From: Elusimicrobia bacterium GWA2_66_18
GTDB lineage: Bacteria; Elusimicrobiota; Elusimicrobia; UBA1565; UBA9628
Assembly: GCA_001799675.1 (NCBI GenBank)
Contig: MGTX01000033.1
Location: 1 to 43,208 of the forward strand
Length of the DNA: 43,208 nucleotides
Reading direction: 5' to 3'
Below are positions 16,276 to 24,369 of this stretch, in pieces; the first letter of the stretch is position 1, and each line of letters starts with the position of its first letter. A model generated the notes under the pieces. That model searched no databases. It was given only the letters and a program-made list of their open reading frames with translations, and was not told the origin of the DNA. Made by a program: the position numbers and the translations under genes.

Positions 16276-17375
16276 GAGGCCGCCGGGATGGTGAAGAAGA
16301 AGGTCGCGCCCTTGCCTTTGCCCGGGCTCTCCACCCAGATGCGGCCCTGGTGGCTGTTGACGATTTCGCTCGAGATGGACAGTCCGAGCCCGAGACGGCC
16401 CCCGCCGGAGCCCTGATAGAAGCTCTCGAAGATCTTGCCGACCTCGCCCTCGGCGATGCCCTCGCCGCTGTCGGACACGGCGAAGCGCACGCTCGCGCCG
16501 TCCTTGACGATCCGGACGCGGATCGTGCCGCCCTTCGCAGTGTGGCGGATGGCGTTCTCGAGCAGGTTGTTGAGCACCTGCGCGAGGCGCTTCTTGTCCG
16601 CGCTGATGGTCGGCAACCCCGGCTCGATCTCGGTCTTAAGCGTCAGGCCGCGGGCCTGCGCGCGCGCCTGCGGCCCCACGACGACCTCCTCGGCCATCCC
16701 GCCGGGTTCAAAAAGATTGGTCTCGAGCCGGAACTTCCCCTGCTCGATGGAGGCCCAGTCCACCAGGTCCTCGATGAGGCGTGAGATCTGCCCGATGCCG
16801 TTGGCGATGTACTGCATGCGCTTCTTCTGGTCCTCGTCGGGCTTGATCGTCTGGGCCAGCATCTCGAAGCTGACCTGCAGGGTCATCAGGGAGTTCGAGA
16901 GGTCGTGCGAGGACATGGACATGAACTTAGACTTCATGGCCGACAGGCGAGAGAGCTGGGCGTTGGCGCGCTGAAGGTCCGCGAAGAGGCGCTCGTTCTC
17001 CTGTTTGAGGCGCATCTTCTCGAGCGACTTGTCGATGGCGCGCATGAGCTGGTCGAAATTGACCGGCTTGGTCAGGAAGTCGTCGACCGACTCCTGGATG
17101 GCCTTGAGCGCGGTATCGAGGCAGGCGTGCGCGGTGATCATCAGGATCTGGCTCTTCGCGTTGAGCGCCCGGATCCGCTTGATCGCGTCGATGCCGGTGC
17201 CGTCGGTCAGATTGTAGTCCATCAGGATCACGTCGAAAGACTCCTCCTTGACCCGCGCGACGGCCTCGCCGGCGCTCCCGGCCTGGGCGGTCTCGTAGCC
17301 GTTGGCCTCCAGGTTGTCTCTGACGCCCTCCCTCATGTTCGCGTCGTCGTCGACGATCAGGATCTTGCCTTTCAT
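16272..17375 (-). CDS. Receiver-histidine kinase hybrid
   Basis: 367 residues, soluble. An N-terminal receiver domain (1-120) has the acidic cluster VDDD, phosphoacceptor Asp53 in ILMDYNL and Lys in LTKPVNF. A coiled-coil linker leads to the kinase: H-box with His157 in MSSHDLSNSLM, N-box NLLENAIRHT, G1 DSGEGI and G2 GRLGLGLS. The receiver-first order is that of relay kinases that are themselves controlled by an upstream kinase. It starts seven bases after the membrane kinase gene, so the latter is the natural phosphodonor (inference). It is the last gene of the long pilus/signalling operon. Confidence 0.92.
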   Translation of the reverse strand: MKGKILIVDDDANMREGVRDNLEANGYETAQAGSAGEAVARVKEESFDVILMDYNLTDGTGIDAIKRIRALNAKSQILMITAHACLDTALKAIQESVDDFLTKPVNFDQLMRAIDKSLEKMRLKQENERLFADLQRANAQLSRLSAMKSKFMSMSSHDLSNSLMTLQVSFEMLAQTIKPDEDQKKRMQYIANGIGQISRLIEDLVDWASIEQGKFRLETNLFEPGGMAEEVVVGPQARAQARGLTLKTEIEPGLPTISADKKRLAQVLNNLLENAIRHTAKGGTIRVRIVKDGASVRFAVSDSGEGIAEGEVGKIFESFYQGSGGGRLGLGLSISSEIVNSHQGRIWVESPGKGKGATFFFTIPAAS

Positions 17376-17382
17376 ATCGCCA

Positions 17383-19260
17383 TCAGGCCGCCGTGGGCAG
17401 GAAGAGCTTGAAGGTCGTGCCCACGCCGACTCGGCTTTCGACGTCGACGCGCCCTTTATGGCGGTCGACGACCTTGCGCACGACGGCCAGCCCGAGTCCG
17501 GTGCCTCGCGCCTTGGTGGTGAAGAATGGAGCGAAGATCTTGTCGAGAACTTCCTGCGGGATGCCCAAGCCGGCGTCGACGACGTCGACGGCGACCCAGC
17601 CGGGTTCGGGCGCGTAGGTGCGGACCGTCAGCTTGCCTCCCTCCGGCGGGGGCATCACCTCGACGGCGTTGCCGATGAGGTTGCGCACGGCCTGCTGCAT
17701 CTCGATGGTGTCGATGTCCACCGACGCGTCCGCCGCCGCGAAAACCTTGTCGAGCCGGATGTGCGGCGGCAGCGGGTAGACCGAGAGGAGTTCCTCGAGC
17801 CAGGCGTTGAGCTGGACGCGCTCCGGCTTGAGCTCGCGCTGGCGCGAATAGGTCAGGATCTCGTTGATGATGCCGTTGGCCTGCTGGATCTCGGATTCGA
17901 TGATCTTGATGTGCTTGGCGATCTTGGGGTCCGGCTCGCCGGCGGCGCCGAGTTTGGTCTTGATGAAATAGATCGAGTTATTGATGACGGCCAGGGGATT
18001 GCGGATCTCGTGGCCGACGACCGAGGCCATCTGACCGATGGCGGCCAGGCGCTCCTTCTTGATGAGTTCATCCTGCGCGGCCTTGAGCTCCCGGGTGCGG
18101 GCGTCGACGCGCTTCTCCAAGAATTTAGTGAACTTCTCCAACTCCTGCTTGGCGTGGATCAGCTCTCCCGTCTTCTCCTTGAGCGATTCGCTCATGCCGA
18201 GGAAGGTCTGAGCGAGGTCCCCGATCTCGTCGTTGGTGGTGACGACCTCCGGGAGGTCCTCGAACTGGCCCTTGCCGAGGCGGTCGGCCGCCTCCTTGAG
18301 CATTCGGATGGGCCGGGTGATGTGGCCGGCGACCGCCAGGGAGAGCAGGACCGTGAGCAGGACGACGCCGATGAGGACCGTCGTGATCTGGGACTTCATC
18401 TCCTCGGCGGACTGATTGGCGGCCTCCACGGGCTGCTGCACATAGACGATCCAGCCCAGTTCCCGCGTCTCGGAGAAGGCGGCTAGGAGGCGGCGCCCGT
18501 CGGCGAGAGATATCTCGCCGCCGCCGCGCTCATTGGACTGGGTGGTGACGACCTTCAGGACGTCCTCGGGCAGGCGGGCGTCGGGCCTGTATATCTCCTT
18601 GGGATCCGAGTGCGCGATGAGGAATCCGTCCTGGGCCACGACGCAGGCCCGGCTCTTGCCGGTGGCCGGAAACTCCATCGCCAGCATCGTCGACAGGGGG
18701 TTGAGACTGACGCGCGCCGTCAGCGCGCCCACGACCCGGGCGGGCTGGGCGCGCGCATCGAGGATGGGCGTCGAGACGGTCACCGTCGGGTAGAGGCCCT
18801 GGAAGCGCTCCAGGCGGCCGATGTACTGGCCTTTGGGGCCGACCGCGGTCTGAAAGAGATCCTCGCGGCTGAAGTCCCTCATCTCGGGGTTCGGGCTGAG
18901 GTAGTTGCCCACCCGCAGGACCTCCACGCCCCTGTCGTTGAGGACCGCGAGTTCGAGCACGGCCTGGTGGATCTGGAGGATGCGGTTGAGGTGCTGCCGC
19001 TGCCTGACGGCGCCCATCGAGACGAAATCCTCGAGGCCGGCGGTCTCCGTCAGGACGTTGCGGAAGGTCGTCACGTACTTGTGGACCGTGTCCGCGAATC
19101 CCACCGCCAGGGATTCCTGCATGGCCAGGGTCTCTTTGCGCAGGGACTGCTGGGAGATGCTCACCAGCTGGACGCCGACGAAACCCATCGGCGCCAGCGA
19201 GATGAGCAGGAACCAGAAGAGGATCTTATAGGCGAGCTTGCCGCGTCTCTTCGAGGCCAT
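17383..19260 (-). CDS. Membrane sensor histidine kinase (Cache-HAMP-HisKA-HATPase)
   Basis: 625 residues. TM1 lies at ~11-33 and an extracytoplasmic Cache-like sensor at ~34-285 (ending RELGWIVYVQQPVEAA, typical of dCache domains). TM2 is at ~292-312, HAMP at ~313-365 and a coiled coil at ~365-405. The dimerisation/phosphoacceptor domain has His417 in VVGHEIRNPLAVINN. The ATPase domain has NLIGNAVEV, DAGLGI, the FAPFFTTKARGTGLGL lid and a C-terminal GTTFKLFLP. All catalytic motifs are intact. Neighbours are a stand-alone receiver upstream (34 bases) and a receiver-kinase hybrid downstream (7 bases), making a plausible multi-step relay attached to the Tad operon. Confidence 0.94.
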   Translation of the reverse strand: MASKRRGKLAYKILFWFLLISLAPMGFVGVQLVSISQQSLRKETLAMQESLAVGFADTVHKYVTTFRNVLTETAGLEDFVSMGAVRQRQHLNRILQIHQAVLELAVLNDRGVEVLRVGNYLSPNPEMRDFSREDLFQTAVGPKGQYIGRLERFQGLYPTVTVSTPILDARAQPARVVGALTARVSLNPLSTMLAMEFPATGKSRACVVAQDGFLIAHSDPKEIYRPDARLPEDVLKVVTTQSNERGGGEISLADGRRLLAAFSETRELGWIVYVQQPVEAANQSAEEMKSQITTVLIGVVLLTVLLSLAVAGHITRPIRMLKEAADRLGKGQFEDLPEVVTTNDEIGDLAQTFLGMSESLKEKTGELIHAKQELEKFTKFLEKRVDARTRELKAAQDELIKKERLAAIGQMASVVGHEIRNPLAVINNSIYFIKTKLGAAGEPDPKIAKHIKIIESEIQQANGIINEILTYSRQRELKPERVQLNAWLEELLSVYPLPPHIRLDKVFAAADASVDIDTIEMQQAVRNLIGNAVEVMPPPEGGKLTVRTYAPEPGWVAVDVVDAGLGIPQEVLDKIFAPFFTTKARGTGLGLAVVRKVVDRHKGRVDVESRVGVGTTFKLFLPTAA

Positions 19261-19294
19261 GGGCTAGAAATTCACCGCGGGACCCGACGGCGTC

Positions 19295-19681
19295 TCAGCC
19301 GTGGGACGCGTTGCGCGATAGGAGCTGCTTGATGCGGGCCGACAGCTCGGCCAAGTCGAACGGTTTGGTGATGTACTCGTCGGCGCCAAGCTCGAAGCCC
19401 TGCTTCTTCTCCTCGGAGGAGAGAAAGCGTCCGGTCATCATGATCAGGATCATGGTCTTGGAGCGCTTGCGCAGTTCCTGGCAAATCTGAAAGCCGGAGG
19501 AATCCGGCAGCTGGATGTCCATGATCACGACCTCGGGCTCGATTTTCTGCGCGGCGAAGATTCCCTCCTTGGCGGCGCCCGCCTGATGGCACTCGAAGCC
19601 GTCGAGCTCCAGGACCTCCGCCAGGCTCTCGCGCAGATGGGCGTCGTCGTCGATGATCAGCAGCTTCGGGAGCTTCGTCAT
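19295..19681 (-). CDS. Single-domain response regulator (CheY-like receiver)
   Basis: 128 residues, all receiver domain: acidic cluster IDDD near residue 11, phosphoacceptor Asp55 in VVIMDIQLP, a Thr in MMTGRF and Lys in ITKPFDLAEL. There is no output domain, so it would act as a phosphorelay intermediate or by protein-protein contact. The ATG is one base after the stop of the atypical regulator, indicating translational coupling. Confidence 0.93.
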   Translation of the reverse strand: MTKLPKLLIIDDDAHLRESLAEVLELDGFECHQAGAAKEGIFAAQKIEPEVVIMDIQLPDSSGFQICQELRKRSKTMILIMMTGRFLSSEEKKQGFELGADEYITKPFDLAELSARIKQLLSRNASHG

Positions 19682-19682
19682 T

Positions 19683-20489
19683 TCATCTCCTCAAGTCCCC
19701 GCCGGGCGGGATGAGTTTGTAGCCGACGCACGGGATCGTCGTGATGTGGCGCGCCGCGCCCCCGAGCTTCTCGCGCAGACGCCGCACGTGGACGTCCACT
19801 GTCCGCGGCGAACCGAAATAATTATAACCCCAGACGCGCTCGATGAGGTACGGACGAGAGAGGACTCGGTTGGCCGAACTCAGGAACACGTAGAGAAGGT
19901 CCAGTTCCTTGGAGGTCAGGGGTACGCGCTTGCCGCCGACATGGAGGGTGTAGCTCGTCAAGTTGAGCTCGATCTCCCCCATCTTGATGAGCTCCTCGGG
20001 GGCGCTCGACTGGGTGCGGCGCAGGACCGCCTTGATGCGGGCCAGGCACTCCGCCGTGTCCCAGTTGAGGGAGAGGCACTCGTCGGCGCCGGCCTGAAAG
20101 AAGGCCAGGCGCACGGAGGCGCGGTCCTTGGAGACCGTGGTCCCGGCCGCGGGCGCGGCGGGCGCCGGCCCCCCGCGCCCGAAGAGGGCGTAAGCGTGCT
20201 TCGACGGGGAGGGGGAGACCGCGGGCTGGTCGGCGTGCTCGACGATGGCGATGATCGGCATCTGCTTGGCGGGACCCTTCGTGCGCAGGGCCTTGACGAA
20301 CTCGACGCCGTCCTCATCGACAAGCTTCTGGCCCACGAGGAGGAGGTCGCAACCGCGGTGAGCGAGCAAACCGTGAACTTCCTTGGCCTTCTGGGCCACG
20401 GTCACCGACATCCCCGCGCCCTGGAGGGCTTCGAGGATCACGGCCGCGCGGTTCGGCTCTCGGGAGGCGTAGACGACGTTGACGCGCAT
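19683..20489 (-). CDS. Atypical OmpR/PhoB-type regulator with pseudo-receiver
   Basis: 268 residues. The C-terminal half (~165-262) is a normal winged-helix DNA-binding domain: LTSKELDLLYVFLSSANRVLSR, then TVDVHVRRLREKLGG and a wing GYKL. The N-terminal half aligns with a receiver domain but lacks the chemistry. The acidic pair is replaced by ASREP, the phosphoacceptor position is Gly53 in LLLVGQKL, and the conserved Lys is Leu in CLSLNWD. An insertion of roughly 35-40 Pro/Ala/Gly-rich residues (~86-125) separates the beta-4 strand from AGADECL. It should therefore bind DNA without phosphorylation and may be controlled by protein contacts or ligands (inference). It lies six bases after a small membrane protein and one base before the receiver gene. 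Confidence 0.88.
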   Translation of the reverse strand: MRVNVVYASREPNRAAVILEALQGAGMSVTVAQKAKEVHGLLAHRGCDLLLVGQKLVDEDGVEFVKALRTKGPAKQMPIIAIVEHADQPAVSPSPSKHAYALFGRGGPAPAAPAAGTTVSKDRASVRLAFFQAGADECLSLNWDTAECLARIKAVLRRTQSSAPEELIKMGEIELNLTSYTLHVGGKRVPLTSKELDLLYVFLSSANRVLSRPYLIERVWGYNYFGSPRTVDVHVRRLREKLGGAARHITTIPCVGYKLIPPGGDLRR

Positions 20490-20495
20490 CCGGGC

Positions 20496-20927
20496 TTAGG
20501 CTCCGCCTGCGTCACCCTCGTCTTCGAGGTCGAGGCTGAGCCCCCCGAGGCCGATCGCCCCGGCGAAGAGATTGTAGAGGACCGCCACCAAGAGGACGAC
20601 GCCGTCCATAAGGACCGTGTAGAACATCGTAAAGAGCAGCATGGACAGCAGCCTCAAGGGCGTCGTCATCGCCGCGTTCTGGGAGTTCGGGACGACGACG
20701 AAGGTCGTCAGCCCCCCGAGCAGGCCCAGCGTGGCGAGCACCGCCGAGACGGCGGGCTTCGTCGCCAGGAAAATGGCCAATCCCGCGATGACGGCTGCGA
20801 TGATCGCGACGGGGAACATGGCGCGCTGAACGGCGACCATCGCGACCAACACGCCGACAATCGCCACCGCCGGCAGGACGGGGTTCTTCATCCAGTACGG
20901 GTCGATACGTTTGACTCGGTAGCTCAT
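20496..20927 (-). CDS. Small multi-pass membrane protein, unknown function
   Basis: 143 residues with about four hydrophobic helices (starting near residues 17, 39, 60 and 92). The basic N-terminus MSYRVKRIDPYWMKNP and an acidic tail (DLEDEGDAGGA) suggest both ends are cytoplasmic. No family recognised. A good ribosome-binding site (AGGAG) precedes the ATG. Position between the HAMP-PAS sensor and the regulator genes suggests a role in signalling or pilus assembly, but nothing in the sequence shows it. Confidence 0.75.
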   Translation of the reverse strand: MSYRVKRIDPYWMKNPVLPAVAIVGVLVAMVAVQRAMFPVAIIAAVIAGLAIFLATKPAVSAVLATLGLLGGLTTFVVVPNSQNAAMTTPLRLLSMLLFTMFYTVLMDGVVLLVAVLYNLFAGAIGLGGLSLDLEDEGDAGGA

Positions 20928-20953
20928 TGCTGTCTCCTGAACTAGGCGGCTTG

Positions 20954-20968
20954 AAGCTTGACAAGCTT
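20954..20968. promoter_or_regulatory. Perfect inverted repeat between sensor and membrane-protein genes
   Basis: AAGCTTG-A-CAAGCTT: seven-base arms around a single central base, in the 72-base gap upstream of the 20496-20927 gene. It could be an operator or a small RNA hairpin. No convincing promoter overlaps it (only a weak TTGCGT-N17-TAAGCT). Confidence 0.35.
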
Positions 20969-20999
20969 AACAGAAGCGACGAGGAGACGCAAGCGATTC

Positions 21000-22121
21000 T
21001 CAGATGCGGGCGCCGACCCTCTTCGGCTCGAAGAGGATGAGCGTCCGCTTCGTCTCCCCGTCCTCGTCGAGGTGGACCGCCTTGACGTGGCAGAGCTCGG
21101 AGCGAAACATGGTGTCCGCCTCCTTGACTTGGTTGGGATTGTCGAGAGCGACGCTGACGAGACGCAGGACGTCCTGCTGCTGGCTGTCGATGACGTCAAG
21201 AAGATGGAACTTGCCGTCCGTGGTCACGACGCCCGTGACGGGGAAATTCGTGTAGAGGACGCTGTTGTCCTCGTCGACGACGATGGCGCGATGGTTCGTG
21301 GAAACGACCGCCTTCAGGATCGACTCCCACCAATGTTCTTCCGCCGCGCCGCGCCGCTTCGCCTTGACCATGGAATTGGCGATCTCCGCCTTCACCTTCG
21401 AGAGGAAGATGGTGATGACCCCGGCCAATTCGCCGATCTCATCGTTGCGGGCGGGGAACTTCAAGTCGAGGTTCTTGAAGGAAATGGACTCGATGGCGTC
21501 GCGGAGGTTGAGCATGGGGTTGATGACGAAGTGGTGCAGGAAGAAGTAGAGCGGAATGCCGAGGAGCAGCAGCACGCCGACGGCGCCGACGGCGTACTTG
21601 TGCATGGCCTTGTTGATGACCTTGACGACGCCCTCGCGGCTGATCTGGAGGTCGAGCACGCCCAGGACGTCCCCCCTCAGGGCCAGGGGGATGGCGATGT
21701 CGTAGAGCGGCATGTTCGCCACCGCGCGCACGATCGGCGTCTTCGCCAGCCACGCCTGCTCGATGGCGTCCGTCGGCAGGCTGACCTGGCGGGTGAAATC
21801 GTCGAAAGATTTCGTCATCATGGACGGGTCCTTGAACCAGCGGACTTCGCCGTATTTGTTGAGATAGAGGAGCGACGCGACGCGGTCGTCCTTCGAGAAG
21901 CGGCTGACGATATCCAGCTCCGCCATGGTGATGGCGCTCTGATTGCGCGCGAGGCCCTCGATGATGGTCGGCGCATAGAGGCGGACCATGTCGATCGACT
22001 CCTGCTTGAGCTTCTCATCGAAGGTCCACTTGAAGAGATTGTAATAGAAGATCCCGCCGAGGAACATGACGTAGACGCCGATCCCCGTAAACCAGAGGAA
22101 CCACTTCGCGGAGAGCCTCAT
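21000..22121 (-). CDS. Membrane HAMP-PAS sensor protein without output domain
   Basis: 373 residues. TM1 is at ~8-28 and an extracytoplasmic sensor of about 145 residues follows, with a Cache-like end: PLYDIAIPLALRGDVLGVLDLQIS. TM2 is at ~177-197 and HAMP at ~198-250 (NPMLNLRDAIESIS, ARNDEIGELAGVITIF). A C-terminal PAS-like domain (~265-373) contains AIVVDEDNSVLYTN. There is no kinase, cyclase, phosphatase or methyl-accepting segment, so it must signal by contact with another protein, perhaps the kinases encoded downstream. The ATG overlaps the TPR gene's stop by four bases (ATGA). Confidence 0.85.
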   Translation of the reverse strand: MRLSAKWFLWFTGIGVYVMFLGGIFYYNLFKWTFDEKLKQESIDMVRLYAPTIIEGLARNQSAITMAELDIVSRFSKDDRVASLLYLNKYGEVRWFKDPSMMTKSFDDFTRQVSLPTDAIEQAWLAKTPIVRAVANMPLYDIAIPLALRGDVLGVLDLQISREGVVKVINKAMHKYAVGAVGVLLLLGIPLYFFLHHFVINPMLNLRDAIESISFKNLDLKFPARNDEIGELAGVITIFLSKVKAEIANSMVKAKRRGAAEEHWWESILKAVVSTNHRAIVVDEDNSVLYTNFPVTGVVTTDGKFHLLDVIDSQQQDVLRLVSVALDNPNQVKEADTMFRSELCHVKAVHLDEDGETKRTLILFEPKRVGARI

Positions 22122-23455
22122 GGTCCGGTTCCGTAGAGCTTCTCGATCTTCTCAAGGCCCGCGACGGCGTCCGAGTTGCCCGGGTCGAGCTGCTTGGCGT
22201 GCAGCCACTTGTCGCGGGCCTTGTCGTAGTCGCCCTTCTGATAGTAGATCACGCCCTCGAGATAGGCCTGTCCGGATTGCTGCTTGGCGTTTTCGTTGGA
22301 GACGGCGACGGGAGGGGCGGCCTCCGGCATCGCCGCGGTCGTCGGGGAGGTCGCAGCCGCCTTGGCCTCATCTTCCTTCTTCGTCTCGGCGGCGGCCTTG
22401 GCGTCATCCTCCTTCTTCTTCTTGCCTTCCTCCTCGCGCTGCTTGGCGAGTTCCACCGCGCGCTTCCTCGCGGAGTCCTCCCGGCGGACCTGCTCCTTGG
22501 CGCGGGCGACAAGTTGATCGGCGGCCTTTGGGTCGTAGCCGTACTCGACGGCGTGCCGCCATTCGACGACGGCCTTTTCGTATTGGCGGGACTCGTAGAG
22601 CCGGCGGCCCTCGGAGACGTGTTGATTCGCCACTTCAGCGCGTATCTCGGCCTGAAGTTTTTGGGCCTTGACGCTGCCGGGGCCCGATTCCAGGACCAAG
22701 TCGAGCATCTTGAGGGATTCCAGGACCAGGCCCTGCTCATAAAGATGGAGAGCGCTCTGAAGCTTCTCGTTGGCGTCCTGCTCGCGCGCCTCCGCCTCGA
22801 CCTTCGCTATGGCCGCGGTCAGGCGCGGGTAGCGAGGGTTGAGGACGAGCGCCGCATACCATTGATCCAGAGTTTCATGCAGACGGTGCTGTCGATAGGC
22901 CTTCTGACCGCGGCGGTAATGCTCCTCGGCCATCTCGGAGTGCGCCTTCTTGAGCCAATAGCGGGCCTTCAGGTTGCTTGCGGAGAGCTTGACGACCTCA
23001 TCCCAGCGCTCGGCGGCTTCGACGAGGCGGCCCTGCCTGTACAAGGCCATCCCTTCCTCGAAGCGGTCCTCCAGCATTCGCCGCTCCGACGCCATGGGCT
23101 TCGTCGTGCCCTTGAGGTCGAGCGTGGCGCGGTTGAGGATCGAGGCGTCCTCGTAGCCGGGGTCGATCGCGAGGATCTTGCGCGTGAGATCGTTGGCCGC
23201 CTCGTATTGGCCCTGACGGTAGAGATCGAAGGCGTTCTCATAGACGTTCCTGAGGGTCCTGCGCGTCACGCGCGCCTTCTCAAGTTGGATGGTGTAGATG
23301 TACTTCTTCTTGTCGTCCTCGGAGGTTATGGTCCCCAGGTTAAGCTTGGACATGTCGAGGAAGAGCCCCTCGGTGTCCTTGATCTTCAGCGCCTGGGCGC
23401 GCGCGGGGTCCGCGGCGGCGGCGAGGAGGAGGACGGCGAGCGCCAAGCGTTCCAT
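22118..23455 (-). CDS. Exported TPR-repeat protein
   Basis: 445 residues. A signal peptide (MERLALAVLLLAAAADPARA) is followed by helical TPR-type repeats. Recognisable units include AFDLYRQGQYEAANDLTRKI, EGMALYRQGRLVEAAERWDE, KAYRQHRLHETLDQWYAAL and a last one with YYQKGDYDKARDKWLHAKQL. A charged Lys/Glu/Ala-rich linker with a Thr/Pro-containing stretch separates the last repeat. In Tad loci a TPR protein (TadD) is a usual component, typically an outer-membrane lipoprotein. This one lies in the same position after TadC but has no Cys at the signal-peptide end, so it should be periplasmic. The start overlaps the TadC stop by one base. Confidence 0.85.
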   Translation of the reverse strand: MERLALAVLLLAAAADPARAQALKIKDTEGLFLDMSKLNLGTITSEDDKKKYIYTIQLEKARVTRRTLRNVYENAFDLYRQGQYEAANDLTRKILAIDPGYEDASILNRATLDLKGTTKPMASERRMLEDRFEEGMALYRQGRLVEAAERWDEVVKLSASNLKARYWLKKAHSEMAEEHYRRGQKAYRQHRLHETLDQWYAALVLNPRYPRLTAAIAKVEAEAREQDANEKLQSALHLYEQGLVLESLKMLDLVLESGPGSVKAQKLQAEIRAEVANQHVSEGRRLYESRQYEKAVVEWRHAVEYGYDPKAADQLVARAKEQVRREDSARKRAVELAKQREEEGKKKKEDDAKAAAETKKEDEAKAAATSPTTAAMPEAAPPVAVSNENAKQQSGQAYLEGVIYYQKGDYDKARDKWLHAKQLDPGNSDAVAGLEKIEKLYGTGP

Positions 23456-24369
23456 CAGAACCCGAGCCCCCCGGAGACGAGGCTCTTCATCATCGGCGCC
23501 AGCATCATGATGAACACCGTCGGGAAGATAAAAATGAAGAGGGGGATGAGCATCTTGGTCGCGGCCTTGGCGGCCAGCTTCTCGGCCTTGTTGAGGCGGC
23601 GGAAGCGCATGTCCGCGGCGTAGCTGCGCAAGAGTTCGACGAGGCTGGTGCCCAGTTCGTCGGACTGGATGATCAGGCCCACGAAGGATCGGACTTCGGA
23701 GATGCCCGTGCGCATGGCCAGCCGTTGCAGGGCGTCGCGGCGCGTGTAGCCGAGTTGGATCTCGTTGACCATCTTCTCTAATTCCTTCTCCAGCTCGGTG
23801 CGCTGGTCGGGGCTGATGTTCTTGAGGATACGCTCGATGGCCGCCATGGAATCGAGGCCGGCCTCGATGGTCAGAGCCATCAGGTCCACCATCGTCGGGA
23901 AGTTCCTCATGATGGCTTGCTGGCGGGTGCGGATGATGCCGTTGAACATCGAATCAGGGAGCAGGAATCCGACGACGCCGAAAGGGATGAGGATCCACTC
24001 GCCGGTAAGGAAGAAGGCTCCCAAGCCGAAGCCGGCGGCGAAGAACTCCTTCATGTGCAGCATATCGAGAGGGGCGGGTTTCACCGGCCGGCCCATCATC
24101 ATGTGCATCTCCTCGAGCTTCACGTCGAGGTGGAATATCTTGAGAAGGAAGAGGTCGAGCCGGTCGATGAGGCTGCCGTTCGCGTTGAGGCTGGAGAAGG
24201 CGGAACTGGTGCCCACTTCCTTCTTGGCCAACTTGGACAAATCGCTCTCGTCGCCCTCGGGCGGCGGGGCGAATATGCGGTTGGCCGCGGTGTAGGCGGC
24301 AAACGAGCCGAACACCGCGGTTCCGAAGAGGAGCCAGTGCATCCCGGGGCCGATGGGAGGCTCAGACAT
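23455..24369 (-). CDS. tadC: TadC-type inner-membrane platform protein
   Basis: 304 residues. An N-terminal hydrophobic helix (~12-30) is followed by a cytoplasmic stretch and a second hydrophobic region (~112-135). The T2SSF domain contains MVDLMALTIEAGLDSMAAIERI and ELEKMVNEIQLGYTRRDALQ, with the SDELGTSLVELLRSYA motif. The C-terminal helix is IPLFIFIFPTVFIMMLAP. Length and motifs fit TadC. With TadB it forms the platform that couples the TadA ATPase to pilin assembly. It overlaps the TadB gene by eight bases. Confidence 0.93.
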   Translation of the reverse strand: MSEPPIGPGMHWLLFGTAVFGSFAAYTAANRIFAPPPEGDESDLSKLAKKEVGTSSAFSSLNANGSLIDRLDLFLLKIFHLDVKLEEMHMMMGRPVKPAPLDMLHMKEFFAAGFGLGAFFLTGEWILIPFGVVGFLLPDSMFNGIIRTRQQAIMRNFPTMVDLMALTIEAGLDSMAAIERILKNISPDQRTELEKELEKMVNEIQLGYTRRDALQRLAMRTGISEVRSFVGLIIQSDELGTSLVELLRSYAADMRFRRLNKAEKLAAKAATKMLIPLFIFIFPTVFIMMLAPMMKSLVSGGLGF

